Shown: positions 11,175 to 23,149 of the stretch, piece by piece
Layout: each line of letters opens with the position of its first letter
How positions within the stretch are numbered: the stretch's first letter is position 1
Assembly: GCA_030052745.1 (NCBI GenBank)
Contig: JANBVO010000020.1
Location: 558,001 to 622,000 of the forward strand
Reading direction: 5' to 3'
Length of the DNA: 64,000 nucleotides
Origin: Pleurostoma richardsiae
Taxonomy: Eukaryota > Ascomycota > Sordariomycetes > Calosphaeriales > Pleurostomataceae
Notes under the pieces: model-generated
What the model saw: the letters and a program-made list of their open reading frames with translations, nothing else
The model's database searches: none
Told to the model about the DNA's origin: nothing
Translations under genes and position numbers: made by a program

Positions 11175-12154
11175 GAACGGCACGCGGCGGTACGCAGCGC
11201 ATGCCATGCTGAGCCTGGGAAGGGGGAGAGCTACGACGGAGACGGGAGGCGCGTCCCCGTCTTGACGGACTGTTGTGCGGTAGCATTCTCCTTGACTCGC
11301 CCATTCTTATCGCGGCGTGATCTGTGATTGCTCGAACGGCAGGCTTGGTGTTGGGCGCTTGAGGATGTCCCTTCCTAGATAAAACAAGAGTACCAATCAC
11401 TGAATTCCCAGGGAAAGCACGCGTTCCGCTTTCCATGGCCTTATCGGGGAAAGGGCCTGCGAAGTGATAATGCGCGGAGATACAGCCGAGGCCAGTAGGA
11501 TGCCATTGTCGAAAGGTGAAGAGAGAGAAACCAGGGTCTGCGATAGATGTACGTCTGTTTCGTGCGACCAATCAGATGCAAACGGTGGCGTTCTTCGAGA
11601 GCGACGGCGGGGGAGCTCGATGCACAAGCGACACACGGACGTGCGGATACTCTCAGAAGTGTCTCGGAGCCGTGATGAAGAGGAAGAGGAGGTCGGTGAG
11701 GCTCTTGGGGGGGGGTGTCGTCGAATTTAAACAATGGAGACAACTAAGTGTACATCGGCGTGGGGGGCGCTGGACGTGGGATATGGAAAGACGCAATGTC
11801 GTGAAGCCCCCGAAAACACAAATCAATTGGTGATCATGGAGGCATCTGGCGTGGGGTGTCAGGGTGTCGTCGGGGTGTATCTTCACACGCCAACCCTTCG
11901 AGGTGGGGGGAGAGATGGGAGGGGAGGGAAGGAGACCCACCTGCAGCTCTTGCAGCCAACCAGCACAATTCTGCCCATTTCTTCCGCTCCTGGTCCGGCA
12001 TCCCACAAACCCGCGCGGTTGGAAAACTTCGATAAATCGCTTTCAAGGGCAAAGACGGCGGCCACGACGACTAGAGACTTGTCCTTCCCCTGTCGCACCC
12101 TCACGACGTCCGACGCTCACCGTGTCTATACAGTATCGTACGGGGCCTTCAAAT
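11175..12154. other. Intergenic region (980 bp)
   Basis: No supported gene. It includes G-rich runs near 11700-11930 and a pyrimidine-rich segment upstream of the eIF3h start. Overlapping frames on both strands have no recognisable content. Confidence 0.45.
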
Positions 12155-13409
12155 ATGGCGGACGCGCTCAAGGATGCGCCGTTCAAGGCGGTGCAGGTTG
12201 AAGCGCTGGTGAGTGCAACGTCCTCCTTCGTCTAACCCCCCTGCCCCACCATGTCTGCTCTCTCTCCGTCTCGACCGCCCTCTCGCGCTTCTGGATGCTG
12301 ACCCCAGGATCGCGGTGCTGTTAGGTTGTCATGAAGATCACAAAGCACTGCTCTTCCACCTTTCCCACGACTGCCACCGGCTCTCTCGTTGGCTTGGACA
12401 GCAACGGCGTTCTTGAGGTCACCAACTGCTTCTCCTTCCCCACCATCGATGTCGCCAACACCGACAGCCATCAGAACGATGCCTCCAGTCTCGCTGCCGC
12501 CGCGCCGCGGGCCAAGGCGAACATTGTCTACCAGAACGATATGATCAGGCACCTGAAGGAGGTCAACGTCGACGCAAACAACGTTGGCTGGTACACCAGC
12601 GCCACCATGGGCAACTTCATCAACATCGGCTTCGTTGAGAACCAGTACTATTATCAGCGGGACAACGAGTCCACTGTGGCACTCGTGCACGATGTCAGCC
12701 GCAGCTCTCAGGGCTCCCTGAGTCTTCGGGCCTTCAAGCTGACAAAGTCATTTATGACTGCATTCAAAGAGGGCAAATTCACTACCGAGAGGTACGAGCG
12801 TTATTACACGTCTCTCCGTTCGTCCTGCTGACTCTGGGTGCCATCAGTCTTCAGAAATCCAAGCTGAGCTACAAGGATATACTTGTCGAGTTCCCCATCG
12901 CTGTCCATAACTCGCATCTCCTGACTTCCTTTCTGCACCAAATCCCCGCCCCTCCTGAGAAGCCCGAGGTTGCCCTCCCGTCCTCGCTGGCCGACATCGA
13001 AAAAGAGCCTGTGCAGATCCCTCCTTATCCGTCCCTCGACGCTCTCGACCTCTCTATTGACCCCTTCCTCGAGAAGACTTGTGACCTGCTGCTCGACAGC
13101 ATCGAGGCGCACTACACTGACCTGAACAATCACCAATACTACCAGCGACAGCTGGCTCGCGAACAGACTAAGATCACGGCATGGCAGACGAAGCGGAAGG
13201 CGGAGAATGCGGCACGCTCAGCGGCGAAGCAGCCCCTCTTGCCGGAGGACGAGTGGCAGCGGCTGTTCAAGCTGCCCCCTGAGCCCAGCCGCTTGGAGGG
13301 CATGCTTAACGCAAGACAGGTGGAGCAGTATAGCAGACAGGTCGATGGGTTTACAGCGAACATTAGTGCCAAGATGTTCGCGGTGAGGGGGAACCTGCTC
13401 CCTGAGTAG
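12155..13409 (+). CDS. eIF3h: Translation initiation factor eIF3 subunit h (MPN domain)
   Basis: Exons 12155-12208, 12325-12791 and 12848-13409 give 360 aa. eIF3h is part of the eIF3 complex that recruits mRNA to the 40S ribosome. The MPN domain begins at [14 protein letters not shown], which spans intron 1, and continues through [20 protein letters not shown] and [11 protein letters not shown]. The catalytic JAMM histidine set is absent, as expected for this non-protease subunit. The C-terminal half has the family signatures [25 protein letters not shown] and [17 protein letters not shown]. Splice junctions keep frame: GAG AG plus T gives Ser before [10 protein letters not shown]. Length is normal for the family. 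Introns are 116 and 56 nt. Confidence 0.95.
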
Positions 13410-13799
13410 GAGAAACCAAGGGGTCGGTCGAGACGAGATGTTGTCATCTTTGAGCCTGCTGCTGTTCACACTCTGATGGGGGCCTTGGCTTGACGTTCTA
13501 GAAGCCACAAAATGGAAGTGCATACAAGGGAGGATTGGCGTTTAGGGCCTCAAATCGCATTCATTCAATGAAGGGATTGCAACCTTCCGGCGACAGCTGG
13601 CCTTGGGGTGACAGCGACTGATGATGCGTGACGGGGTATGGAAGTGCATGTGTGCAGCCTCTTGGAGCTGACCAGGCTGCTCATGGAGGCTGCCCCTCAA
13701 TGTAGCGAATGCTATAACATGCTATAACTATAACATTAGAGGTTCCTAGCACCCTGATATTATATCGAGAAGTGCAACGCGTCATTTGCCCTATACACG

Positions 13800-13980
13800 G
13801 CCGACCGCTGGGTAGGTTAGGGGTACCTACTTAAGCAGAGCTAGTACATACGTGCGCTCTGATAGCCGAAATACATTCCCACCTACCTAGGTACATACAC
13901 AGGAGGTAGGTCGCTATCTGCGCAATCCCCCTATCCGCACATACCTACCTACATACTATGTAGGGTACCTCTAGGTACAG
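13800..13980. repeat. GGTACC/CCTAGG short-repeat tract
   Basis: Interrupted copies of GGTACCTACTT, ACCTACCTAGGTAC, ATACCTACCTACAT and GGGTACCTCTAGGTAC fall within 180 bp. This is one of the densest copies of the dispersed repeat. Confidence 0.75.
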
Positions 13981-14366
13981 ACATCGTAAGGGTATCAGGA
14001 GGTCCAGTTCCTTTCGTTGGTGAGCCCGGGCCGGCACGACCTTGTCCCGCTGGGCATCCCAGTTCCCGGCCAGCAAAACAGTTCAAGGCGGGGCAGCAGG
14101 AGGGGTATCTTCCCCAGAATGGCTTAGGCTGGCCTGCCCTATCCCTCACCGACTCGACGGAGGTACCTTGGCTGAAGACCTTAATGAACTGAAGAAAAAA
14201 AACGAGGCCCCTTCCCCTCCCCCACTCCCAACCAGCATCACAGCATTTTTTCCTCGCCGTGTTTCTTCTTCCTCCTTTCTTCTGCTCCCCGTCAAGAGAA
14301 GGACATCGGCTCGATTTCCTCGGTGCAATTGTCTCACTTCTCATATCACGTCGCAATTTGGTTCTG

Positions 14367-14446
14367 GTAAGCTGTAATTGCACATACAATGACAAACAAA
14401 ATCCCATACTTCCTTTTCCCCTGGTTCCCCCCCCCCCCCTCTTCAG
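14367..14446 (+). other. Possible 5' UTR intron of adenosylhomocysteinase
   Basis: A good 5' splice site (CTG|GTAAGC) at 14367 and a long polypyrimidine/poly-C run ending CTTCAG at 14446 define an 80-nt candidate intron in the leader, 154 nt before the start codon. It is sequence-based only. Confidence 0.4.
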
Positions 14447-14599
14447 GATCAACCCCCGTTACTGTCTCTCCTCCGAGATAGTCCGGCCTCGGTAGCATGG
14501 AGAGCAGAAACAGCCTCCGGAGTAAAGAGAACGAGCAGAGCATCTACTGACTGTTCTAAACCACAGCCTTTCTTCTCTCTCCTATCAGATTGCTCAGCC

Positions 14600-16089
14600 A
14601 TGTCTGCCCCCGCCAACAAGTTCAAGGTCGCCGACCTGTCACTTGCTGCCTTCGGCCGCAAGGAGATCGAGCTGGCCGAGAACGAGATGCCTGGCCTGAT
14701 GGCCACCCGGGCCAAGTATGCCGCCGACCAGCCTCTCAAGGGCGCTCGCATTGCGGGCTGCCTACACATGACCATCCAGACCGCAGTCTTGATCGAGACC
14801 CTCGTTGCCCTAGGCGCCGAGGTCACCTGGTCCAGCTGCAATATCTTCAGCACCCAGGACCACGCTGCCGCTGCCATTGCCGCTGTTGGCGTCCCTGTCT
14901 TCGCGTGGAAGGGCGAGACCGAGGAGGAGTACAACTGGTGCTTGGAGCAGCAGCTTGTCGCCTTCAAGGACGGCCAGAAGCTCAACCTTATCCTTGATGA
15001 CGGTGGTGACCTCACCCACCTCGTCCACAGCAAGTACCCTGACATGCTCAAGGGGTGCTACGGCCTCTCCGAGGAGACTACCACCGGTGTCCACCACCTC
15101 TACCGCATGCTGAAGAACGGCGAGCTCCTCGTTCCCGCCATCAACGTCAACGACTCTGTCACCAAGTCCAAGTTTGACAACCTGTACGGCTGCCGTGAGT
15201 CCCTCATTGACGGGATCAAGCGTGCTACCGATGTCATGATTGCCGGTAAGATTGCCGTTGTTGCCGGCTTCGGTGATGTCGGCAAGGGCTGCGCGATGGC
15301 TCTCCATGGCATGGGTGCTCGTGTTATCGTCACTGAAATCGACCCCATCAACGCGCTCCAAGCGGCCATGGCCGGCTATCAGGTCGCCACCATGGAGAAG
15401 GCGGCCAAGATCGGTCAGATCTTCGTCACCACCACTGGCTGCCGTGACATCCTGGTCGGTGAGCACTTCAGCGAGATGCCCAACGATGCCATTGTCTGCA
15501 GTAAGTTGCCCACAACCCATCTTGCTCTGCCTCATGCTCTTTCCTGACAACATCGGCAGACATTGGTCATTTCGACGTCGAGATCGATGTCGCCTGGCTG
15601 AAGAAGAATGCCAAGAGCGTCCAGAACATCAAGCCCCAGGTCGACCGCTTCCTCATGCCCAACGGCCGCCACATCATCCTCCTGGCCGAGGGTCGCCTTG
15701 TCAACCTGGGCTGTGCTACTGGCCACTCTTCCTTCGTGATGTCCTGCTCCTTCACCAACCAGGTTCTGGCCCAAATTATGCTGTTCAAGAACGATGACGA
15801 GGTCTTTGCTAAGAAGCACGTCGAGTTCGCCAAGTCCGGCAAGCTTAAGAACGAGGTCTATGTCCTGCCTAAGATCCTCGACGAGGAGGTAGCTAGGTTA
15901 CACCTGTCTCACGTCAACGCGGAGCTGTCCACCCTCACCCCTGTCCAAGCCGAGTACTTGGGCTTGCAGCCCGAGGGCCCTTACAAGAGCGACCTGTATG
16001 CTCCCCCCCCTCCCCTTCTATTCTTATTTCTTATTTTCGATTTGTCTCCACTTCAGCGTACTGATTATCGCCTTAGCTACCGCTATTAA
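14600..16089 (+). CDS. SAH1: Adenosylhomocysteinase (S-adenosyl-L-homocysteine hydrolase)
   Basis: Exons 14600-15500, 15560-15995 and 16077-16089 give 449 aa, the normal length. The enzyme splits S-adenosylhomocysteine into adenosine and homocysteine, removing the product inhibitor of methyltransferases. Family hallmarks include the substrate region [35 protein letters not shown], the signature [19 protein letters not shown] and the NAD-binding [10 protein letters not shown] (from residue 223). Exon 2 joins VC to [11 protein letters not shown], and exon 2 also carries [20 protein letters not shown]. The last exon is only 13 nt (C TAC CGC TAT TAA) and encodes the end of the terminal LYRY. That tail is conserved and contacts the NAD of a neighbouring subunit, so this micro-exon matters. 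The enzyme is cytosolic, and likely tetrameric as in the family. Confidence 0.97.
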
Positions 16090-17016
16090 TCTTTAACGCT
16101 ACGTGTACATCCGAAACCTTGGTCGTGGCATCTTCAACACCACGGACTCTAACCACCGCGAGCCGTCTTGGCCGGGGTATCCTTCGCCATCACACAGGAT
16201 ACCAAAAAGCAATGTTTTCAACAGCATGACTGGGTATGAACATGGAATGGCATCAATGGGCTCTCTGGTTCTCTGACTATTTACGATCTGCGATTTTCGA
16301 TTTTCAACCACGAGCTAGAAGGGCACAAGGGGTGGCCGGGCAACAAGTTGCTTTTTCAACAAAAAGGGCGTTGGCTTTGGTTCCTAATGTGTGTGCTTGC
16401 ATGTCGACATGATATCCCTCACACCACACTGGAAAGGCGTTTTCCAGAATAGCTGAACATCTCGGTTGCCACCACTAGATGCTAGGAGCAGCGGGCCCTT
16501 CAACTGCGGCCTGATAGATGAATAGAACGAACAATATTGAGACGCTGGCGAGGAACAGACGGTATCCACCATTGCGATTGAGTTGCGAGGACGAGTGCAT
16601 ATATCTAGGTCCCATCGTTGCTGAAGCCGATGTCTTATGTGCTTCTTATCCGAATCATAACACCGAGACCACGGGTACTGAGGTGCTTATCAGGTTTCAT
16701 TGCTAAGAACGATAGCATTGGACTCCTAGGGAATGAACATGTGTTGTGATGGTCTTGGTTTTCGTCGCGGAAGTTCGCCCCTTTCCAACATTTAGCTAGT
16801 AGGAGGCTCAAAATTGGCTCCGTCAAGACCCGGACATACAATCCCCTAGAATATATCGTAATGCCTAACTCGCTGACAAGCCGTCAGCCGTCAATTTTAC
16901 TCCGCAAGGGAGCCCTTAGGGCGGTAAGCAGTCCTCTACAGCCGCCATGCCAGTCGATCTCGCGCACTTAACGCTGCTCGAGAGTACATACAAGCTTCGC
17001 AAGCCTTGTCACCCGC
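16090..17016. other. Convergent intergenic region (927 bp)
   Basis: This is the 3' space between adenosylhomocysteinase and the 2-hydroxyacid dehydrogenase. No supported gene, RNA or clear repeat is seen. Confidence 0.5.
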
Positions 17017-18207
17017 TCACTCCATATCCTTCTGCTCGGGAACGATGCTCAGCAGGGCTTTCTGCTGAAGCGCAGCGCGCACGTTGCCGACACACCACTC
17101 CTCGATCTTGGTCTGCGTCTCGATAGTCCAGGTGCCCATGTGCGGCACGAGCATCACGTTCTGGTTGGCGACCAGGCCCGGGTGCACCTTGGGCTCCTCC
17201 TCATACACGTCGAGGCCGACGTTACCCACCTGGCCGGCGTCGAGTGCCTCTACCAGCGCTGCCTCGTCCATTACGGCGCCGCGGGCCGTGTTGACGATGA
17301 CAACACCCCGCTTCATCACAGCGAACTGGGGCCCAGAGATGATGTGGCGAGTGTGAGGCTGCATTGAGCGCGCGTCGTCAGACCAGAGCCGTGACAAGGT
17401 GCGAGAGGCCAAGGGTAGATGGGAATACTCACATTAAGCGGCAGGTTCAAGCTGAGGACATCGCTCTCCTTCAGAAGACAGTCAAAGTCGACGTACTCAG
17501 CACCACAGTCGCTCTCCAGCTCAGGGGCAAGCCGCGTACGGTTATAGTACCGGACCTTCATTCCGAAGGCGAGCGCCTTCTTGGCGAGGTTTCGGCCAAT
17601 GCCTCCCATGCCGAGGATTCCCAGCACCTTGCCCTGGGGGTCATGGCCCAGAGCCGGTGGCGGGTTACCCCTCCACGTACCGGCGCGCAGGTTGACCATA
17701 CTGGCGTTCAGGTTTCGCAGCGCTCCAAGGATTAGGAACATGTTGGTGTCTGCGGTGGCATCGTCAACCGCCGTGGGCGTGTTTGAGACCCTGATTCCCC
17801 GGGCAGAGCAGGCGGAAATATCGATCTGGTCATAACCGGCCCCGCTATGGCAGATATATCGGAGGGAGGACGGCATGGCATCTAGGAGCTCCGCATCAAG
17901 CCTGCCCGTGAAGGAGAAGGAGTCAAAAGTCCTGTAGGCCACATAGCAGCCGTCAAAGGCGCCGGACTTGGCCTCGGCCAGAAAGTCGACTCGAGTACTG
18001 GCGCTGGGAATAACAACATCTGCCAATTGGGCGATCGAGCCCCAGGCGTCATGGGCACTAGGAAGGCAGGCGATGCCGGTCAGCTTGCCAGGCGCAGGGA
18101 AGAGGAGCCCCTTGCTGCCCACCACAGCTGGCAACTCACTGTTGCACCTTGCCCAGGCGCAGCACCTTAAGCCGCGAGTTACTGGTGACAACATCATCGG
18201 CAGCCAT
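17017..18207 (-). CDS. D-isomer-specific 2-hydroxyacid dehydrogenase (glyoxylate/hydroxypyruvate reductase type)
   Basis: Exons 18140-18207, 17433-18057 and 17017-17358 give 344 aa. Members reduce glyoxylate, hydroxypyruvate or similar 2-keto acids with NAD(P)H. The NAD-binding motif is GILGMGGIGRNLAKKA. Catalytic residues are visible: Arg in NTARGAVMDE, Glu in VYEEEPKVHPG, and His in LVPHMGTW. The substrate-side signature ICHSGAGYDQIDISAC and NTPTAVDDATADTNMFL are close to fungal glyoxylate reductases such as yeast Gor1. The first exon encodes MAADDVVTSNSRLKVLRLGK and joins through CA+T (His) to AHDAWGSIAQLADVV. Upstream in-frame ATGs in the unspliced frame were rejected because they run through this intron. 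Introns are 82 and 74 nt. Substrate and cofactor preference are not decided. Confidence 0.9.
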
Positions 18208-20232
18208 TGGCGACTAAGTAGGAGGGCAGCGGACGCCGTGAGATGGAAAAGAGTTTGGGAGAGGCGAAAGGAAGGCACCCGAGCGGTTTCAAAGATAATC
18301 TAACTAACGGCGAGCTCTAGAAGCCGGGCGGAATTAGAGAAGCTGAGCGAAGAAATGGGACTTATCTATTGATAAGATGCACTTCTTCCCGCCGACAGTG
18401 GGATGGGGCATACACGTTCCTTGTATTTATATCTCTCGCAATGCCCGCAAAGTACGGGTAGGTAGGCAGGGGGTTAGAGGGGAAGGCTAGGTAGCCCAGG
18501 CATCTCAAGCTAACAATCTCCCTACCAACCTACCGACGATACCCGGCCATCTCTGGCGTTACCCAGCAGTATCCCGAGTCCCCAGGAGGGATGGGAAGCA
18601 ACTCTGCCGCCGGCGACGTGGGCTCCTGAAAGCCCGCGAAGGCCTGCAGACATAGACCGGGAAGGGAAGGCGACGGCCAGGCAGCCAGGAGGACTTGCGC
18701 AGGGACCGTGAGCAGCGGCTAGAGCGATCTCTTGGCCGCCTGCGCAAGCGTCTGGAGGTGACGCCTCTGCTTCTCTGCCTCGTTGCCTCGCCATACAAGG
18801 TGAATGTGTTTGAAATACCTGGCAGCTAGCAGGGCTAGCTAGGGAGTTAGCAGGCTGACAGGTTCCCCAACTCCCCGGCCACCGCCCGAGGACCGGAGAC
18901 AATCGCCAAGAGGGGAAGGATGTGCAGGAGGCGAAGCTGACAGGAACCTGTCGAGGATGCAGTGTAGGTACCTACCTAGTGTGGTACTATGTAGAGATGG
19001 GCGGGACCGCCTCGAATTTGCGGTTTATTACCATGCTAGATGAATAAGACAGGCGGTTTTTATTGCCCTAACCGCCGGTGTCGATGCGGACTATTAGGTA
19101 GGTAGGTAGGTAGTCTCGGTGATCCCACGCCGGTGCCGAACCCCGGAGAGCGGAGGCTCCATGTGTGTTAGTCACTCCCTGGTGCCGGCGCCGGTCTCGC
19201 AGTCTTTGCACGTCTACCTGGAAGAGGCTCAACCATCTCTCAGTGGATGCCGAGGCTATGTGCGATCCCTTTGGGTCCCGGTTCCTGCTCTCCTGCCTGT
19301 GAATAGTACCGCGCTACCTCTTGAGGAGAGCGCATAGCCAACACCAGAGGTCAGGGAGATAGCTGGGAGAGGTACGTGGCAACGACACATCTTTGTGGCA
19401 CGTCCCGCGGTGGAAACAGAGGGTAGACACATAGAAAGAAGGTAACGAATGCATCATTCACATCAGCTACGTCTTCAACGGTGACCTAATATTCCCCTGC
19501 CAAGGCAAGGCCAGAATCCGGCACGGCGACGCCAGATGTAGAAGTACACGTCGGGCCGCCCACTATGTCCCTAGCTAGGTAATTGACTCTCCACGTGTTG
19601 GTCCACGCCCCTCCCCGGGTTCTCCGCCGTTTCAGCTCGATAATCGTACACATCGCTTGACGGGGCGTATGCGGTGTCCCTGTTGAATCCAGGCCACAAG
19701 CTGAGGAAAACACGGGTGACTGACTACAGGGGCGTGAGTGAAGACATCCTAGCTATGCCATCGGTCTAGGTCATTGTCGATAGATGGATGTTTGACTTGA
19801 CGAGACTCGTTATGTTGCGGACCTCACCCCCGGCGACTGCCCGAGTTTCAGCCTCATCAATGGACGAGTTGATCTGATACTGATAGATCGCGAACCGCTT
19901 GCCAGATCTACCCTTCCAGCTGACCGGCACAAAGTCGCGTGCAGAAATATCCTCATTTCGTGGTTCCAGGTGCTTTACCAATACCCTTCCGTACACTGAC
20001 TGGCCGCCATGCCACCCGGGGGAGAAGAGAGGGTGAAGCTGCGGTGCAAAGCAACCAGCCACCATATGTCTCGAGCTGGGCTCTAGTATCTTATTCATAC
20101 GCGTACGGTTTAGGGCCTGCGAATATGGGCAAGCAAGGGATGCCGTATAGAACCATGAAAGCTCCACAGGGAGCCCTGAAGATGATCTTTGTCAGAAGCT
20201 CGCAAAATCAGGCAGCTATAAGTCGTACGATT
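18208..20232. other. Intergenic region (2.0 kb)
   Basis: No supported gene. Short TAGG/GGTA repeat runs occur at 18456-18475, 18960-18980 and 19092-19115. A minus-strand frame at 19766-20167 (133 codons) lies just after the transcription factor stop codon but resembles nothing known and is probably 3' UTR or chance. Confidence 0.45.
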
Positions 20233-23149
20233 TCAACGAGGCCTCCTGGTAACGTTGGTGCCGGGGTTGATGAAGGACTTTGTAGCGAGGGATGCATATC
20301 GGCGGACGACATTTGTGGTTCCCCCGGCGGTAGTAGCCTCATTCATAATGAACTGAGACGCGACGTAGAGCTTGTTGCGGGGCTCGCTCTCGTCAAGGTG
20401 TTCCGGCACTTTGTTCTCGTAGCCGGGCTCGAAGTGCGGCGTCAACTCTCGCAGGATGGCGAGGGAGTACAGCACGTCGCGGTTCTCCCTCCCATCGAGG
20501 AGTGCTCTAAGCTTTGAAAGGATGTCCTCTCGCTCCGCAGCACCCTGAACCCGGAGGTACTCGCCCAGGCTGAACCAAAACTCGAACTCTTTCTTGCGAT
20601 TGCTATCCGCCTTCTTCGGAGGAGGCATCAAAGGATTCGTGGGCAGGGAACCTCCGCTCAACAATGTATCGAACACCCGGAGACGATTTCGTACTTCGAT
20701 GGCATCATCCTCGGGTACAGGGTCATCACTGGGATGGTTCGTTCTATCAGGTGTGGAATAGGCCAACGTGGTCAGAGCCCAGACCAAGCGGGTCTCGATG
20801 TTGCCCGAGTAAGCCATCTGGCTCGCGTCCGAACTCGAGATGTTGGGCAGGATGCGAAGGAACTCGGCGAATTGAGAAACGACATGTTTGTTAGCGAGGA
20901 AGGTGCTAATGGGATTCGAGCCTTGGCTTTTGAAGTTGTACCACTGAGACTCGAAAAATTGGCATAGGCCAGGTACATAGATTTCATAGTAGATCTTGGT
21001 GACTTCCTCTATGATCTCACGGGTTGGCGGCGAGGCGCTGGTCGGAGGCGCCAATCCCCCAAGGGCTATGAGCTCATCGACTTTCATCTTCTTTGCTGGA
21101 TGAGTCGAGTAAGCAGGTGCGATTTGGTCTGCGTGGGAGATGAGCACGGGGAAGGCAAGGATGGATAGACTGAAGCGGAAGAGGGGCCGCCACCTCTGAG
21201 TTGCAGTGCGTCTCCGGACCTTGCGTCGACGGACGCAGTCGCAGGCGTCGTTGATGGTGCAGCTGCGATATCCAAGGCAGGATCTATGTAAGCAGACGCC
21301 TCGAGGCGCTCGCTGCTTCCCGTCGGAGGCGGCGCTGCAAGGGTCGGCTCGAACGAGAGAGGTGGTGGCGGGGTACTTGTAGAGTAGGTGCTTGGTGTCA
21401 GCGTGGGTTGCTGTACGTATGTGATGGTCGATGATGAGGCCAGATTAGAAATGGGAGCGCCAGCGCTTGCTGTTGCCGACTGGCTGCTTGAGGCTGGCTG
21501 GATTGTAGCTTGGCTTTGCGGCTGCTTGAAGATTGGGTCGTAGCCTAGGCATTCACGTTTCGACTTTTTGCAGTTGTTGCACGTCGGATGCGTCTCGTCG
21601 CACTATTTACAATGGCCGAGTCAGAGTACTTCCGGCTAGGACGTTGAAGAGCTTTATGAGGGCAAGATGGGGCTGATCTCGGGGAGTTGGGGCGAGGCGG
21701 GGTGCGAGAAGGTGCAGTAGCTGATCGACGGGCCCGTCACTGTTTGGACCAACTCTTAAATTTTTTTCCCCAGATTCGCCTGGGAAAGTCGGCTGCGGGA
21801 GCTTGGGCGGAGGGTATAGCTCCCTCGCTTGTGGTAGCTCAAGGTCAAGCGACCCGAAGCGAAGCTTAGCGAAACGGCTTCAAGGGGCTTAAATGGACAA
21901 CGCCGATCTAGCGACGTCCAAAACTTCTCTCTGCTCTTCTAGACCTCTCCATCTCTGCTTCAGGTACCTCACCAGACAAAGATGTGTAGAGCCAGAGGTC
22001 ACCGACTGCGCCGAAGCACCAGGAAGTGATACCATGCCAGAGAGGGGAAGGGTGACAGCAGACTGGAATCGACGCACCTTTATCCTGCGCTTTCGACAGG
22101 TCAAGCACCCAGTCTTGGTTCGACGCTTAATCTCCTATTAGCAACAGGAATTGCCCTGGTCAGCGGCCAAAGAAAAAGCGACATGTCGCTCCAACTGTCC
22201 GTCCTTCAGGTCTTGTGGGAAGCGTACACACCTTTTTGTGTCTACCTCCGCTCAATTGGACTCGGGGGTCGTAGATATTCGGGGGGAGTGCGAACCTGGC
22301 CATGGGGTGGTCGATACCATAGGGCTGAGGCGGCATCCCGTAGTAAGGCACGGGGAGGCCGTGAGGATTCGAACCAGGAATCGGCACAGGCATCGGCATG
22401 ACCTGCTGCTGCTGCTGCTGCTGGAGGGGATCCAGGCTGCGCATACTGGGCAGAGCGAGGGGGTTGGACGGGTGTGGAGGCTGAGGCTGAGGAGGCGCGC
22501 TGACCGTACTCGTCCGGTACTGATCCATTGTCTGCGCGGCGGGAGTCGGATATGCGTACTGAGCAGGCATTGTCGACGACGGATAAGGAGCGCCAGGGTA
22601 GGCGTGTTGGCGAGCAGGGCCAGCGATCGGCGGCGGCGGCGGCGGCGGCGACGGGTGATGGGACATGGGCGGAGACGGACTGGCCGGCGTGACGCCGTCG
22701 TTGAGACTGGCACGTTGGTCAGAGCCGTTCTGCAACTGAGAGCGACGGGCGCTTGTCACTGCTGTTGTAGCTGTACGAATCGTCGTAGTTGTTGCAGCAG
22801 GGTCTCGGGTGGAGGTAGAAGTAGCAGTTGCAGAAGAAGAGGTTACTGGATTTGCAGCGAACAAGGAGGCGTCGAGGGCAAGAGCTGCCGTTGCAAGGCG
22901 GTTGGTGGTGGTGGTGGTGGTGCTGCTGCTGCTGTTGGCCACCACCGCGTCGTTCTGACTGCTGGGGTCGCCTGCTTCCTGTGGCTGGTTCGCTTGCGCT
23001 TGGGCAGATGTGTCTCGCTGCTGGTGCTGTTTCTGGTGCTGCTCTGGCTGATCGGCGTGATCGAGTGTTTCGAAGACTTCCAGCGCGTCCGGTACAGCCA
23101 GTGCTCTTTGCTTCGGTGACGCCTGCTGCCCTCGCGACGGGCTGTCCAT
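20233..23149 (-). CDS. Zn2Cys6 transcription factor with long low-complexity N-terminus
   Basis: Exons 22232-23149, 22078-22134, 21194-21602 and 20233-21095 give 748 aa. The DNA-binding cluster is a perfect CX2CX6CX6CX2CX6C: Cys316, 319, 326, 333, 336 and 343, preceded by basic EIKRRTKTG. It is split by a 475-nt intron between RRIK and CDET. The 306-residue N-terminal region is Gln-, Pro-, Thr- and Ser-rich with a seven-Gln run and a poly-Pro run (HPSPPPPPPP), typical of disordered activation regions. After a Pro/Ser/Thr linker the C-terminal half (from KKMKVDELIALGG) is helical and folded-looking. The junction at 21194/21095 uses a weak GTGGCG donor and is the least certain. The gene is nuclear by family; its targets are unknown. 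It has no fungal_trans motif that I can recognise. Confidence 0.85.

Larger units (their letters stand above)
13410..14599. other. Intergenic region (1.19 kb) with dense GGTACC-type repeats
   Basis: The proximal part is the 3' flank of eIF3h. The centre (13800-13980) is a dense TACC/GGTA repeat tract. The distal part, 14200-14590, is a pyrimidine-rich leader of adenosylhomocysteinase, including a run of 13 C at about 14427-14439. Confidence 0.55.

Noticed and set aside
14810-15553. 247-codon minus-strand open frame
   Set aside because: Antisense shadow of adenosylhomocysteinase, a typical effect of third-position GC bias.
19766-20167. 133-codon minus-strand open frame downstream of the transcription factor
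   Set aside because: No recognisable content and no splice link in phase to the factor; likely 3' UTR.
22151-23119. 322-codon plus-strand open frame
   Set aside because: Exactly antisense to the Gln/Pro-rich first exon of the Zn2Cys6 factor; its Arg/Cys/Gly-rich product is a shadow of that low-complexity sequence.
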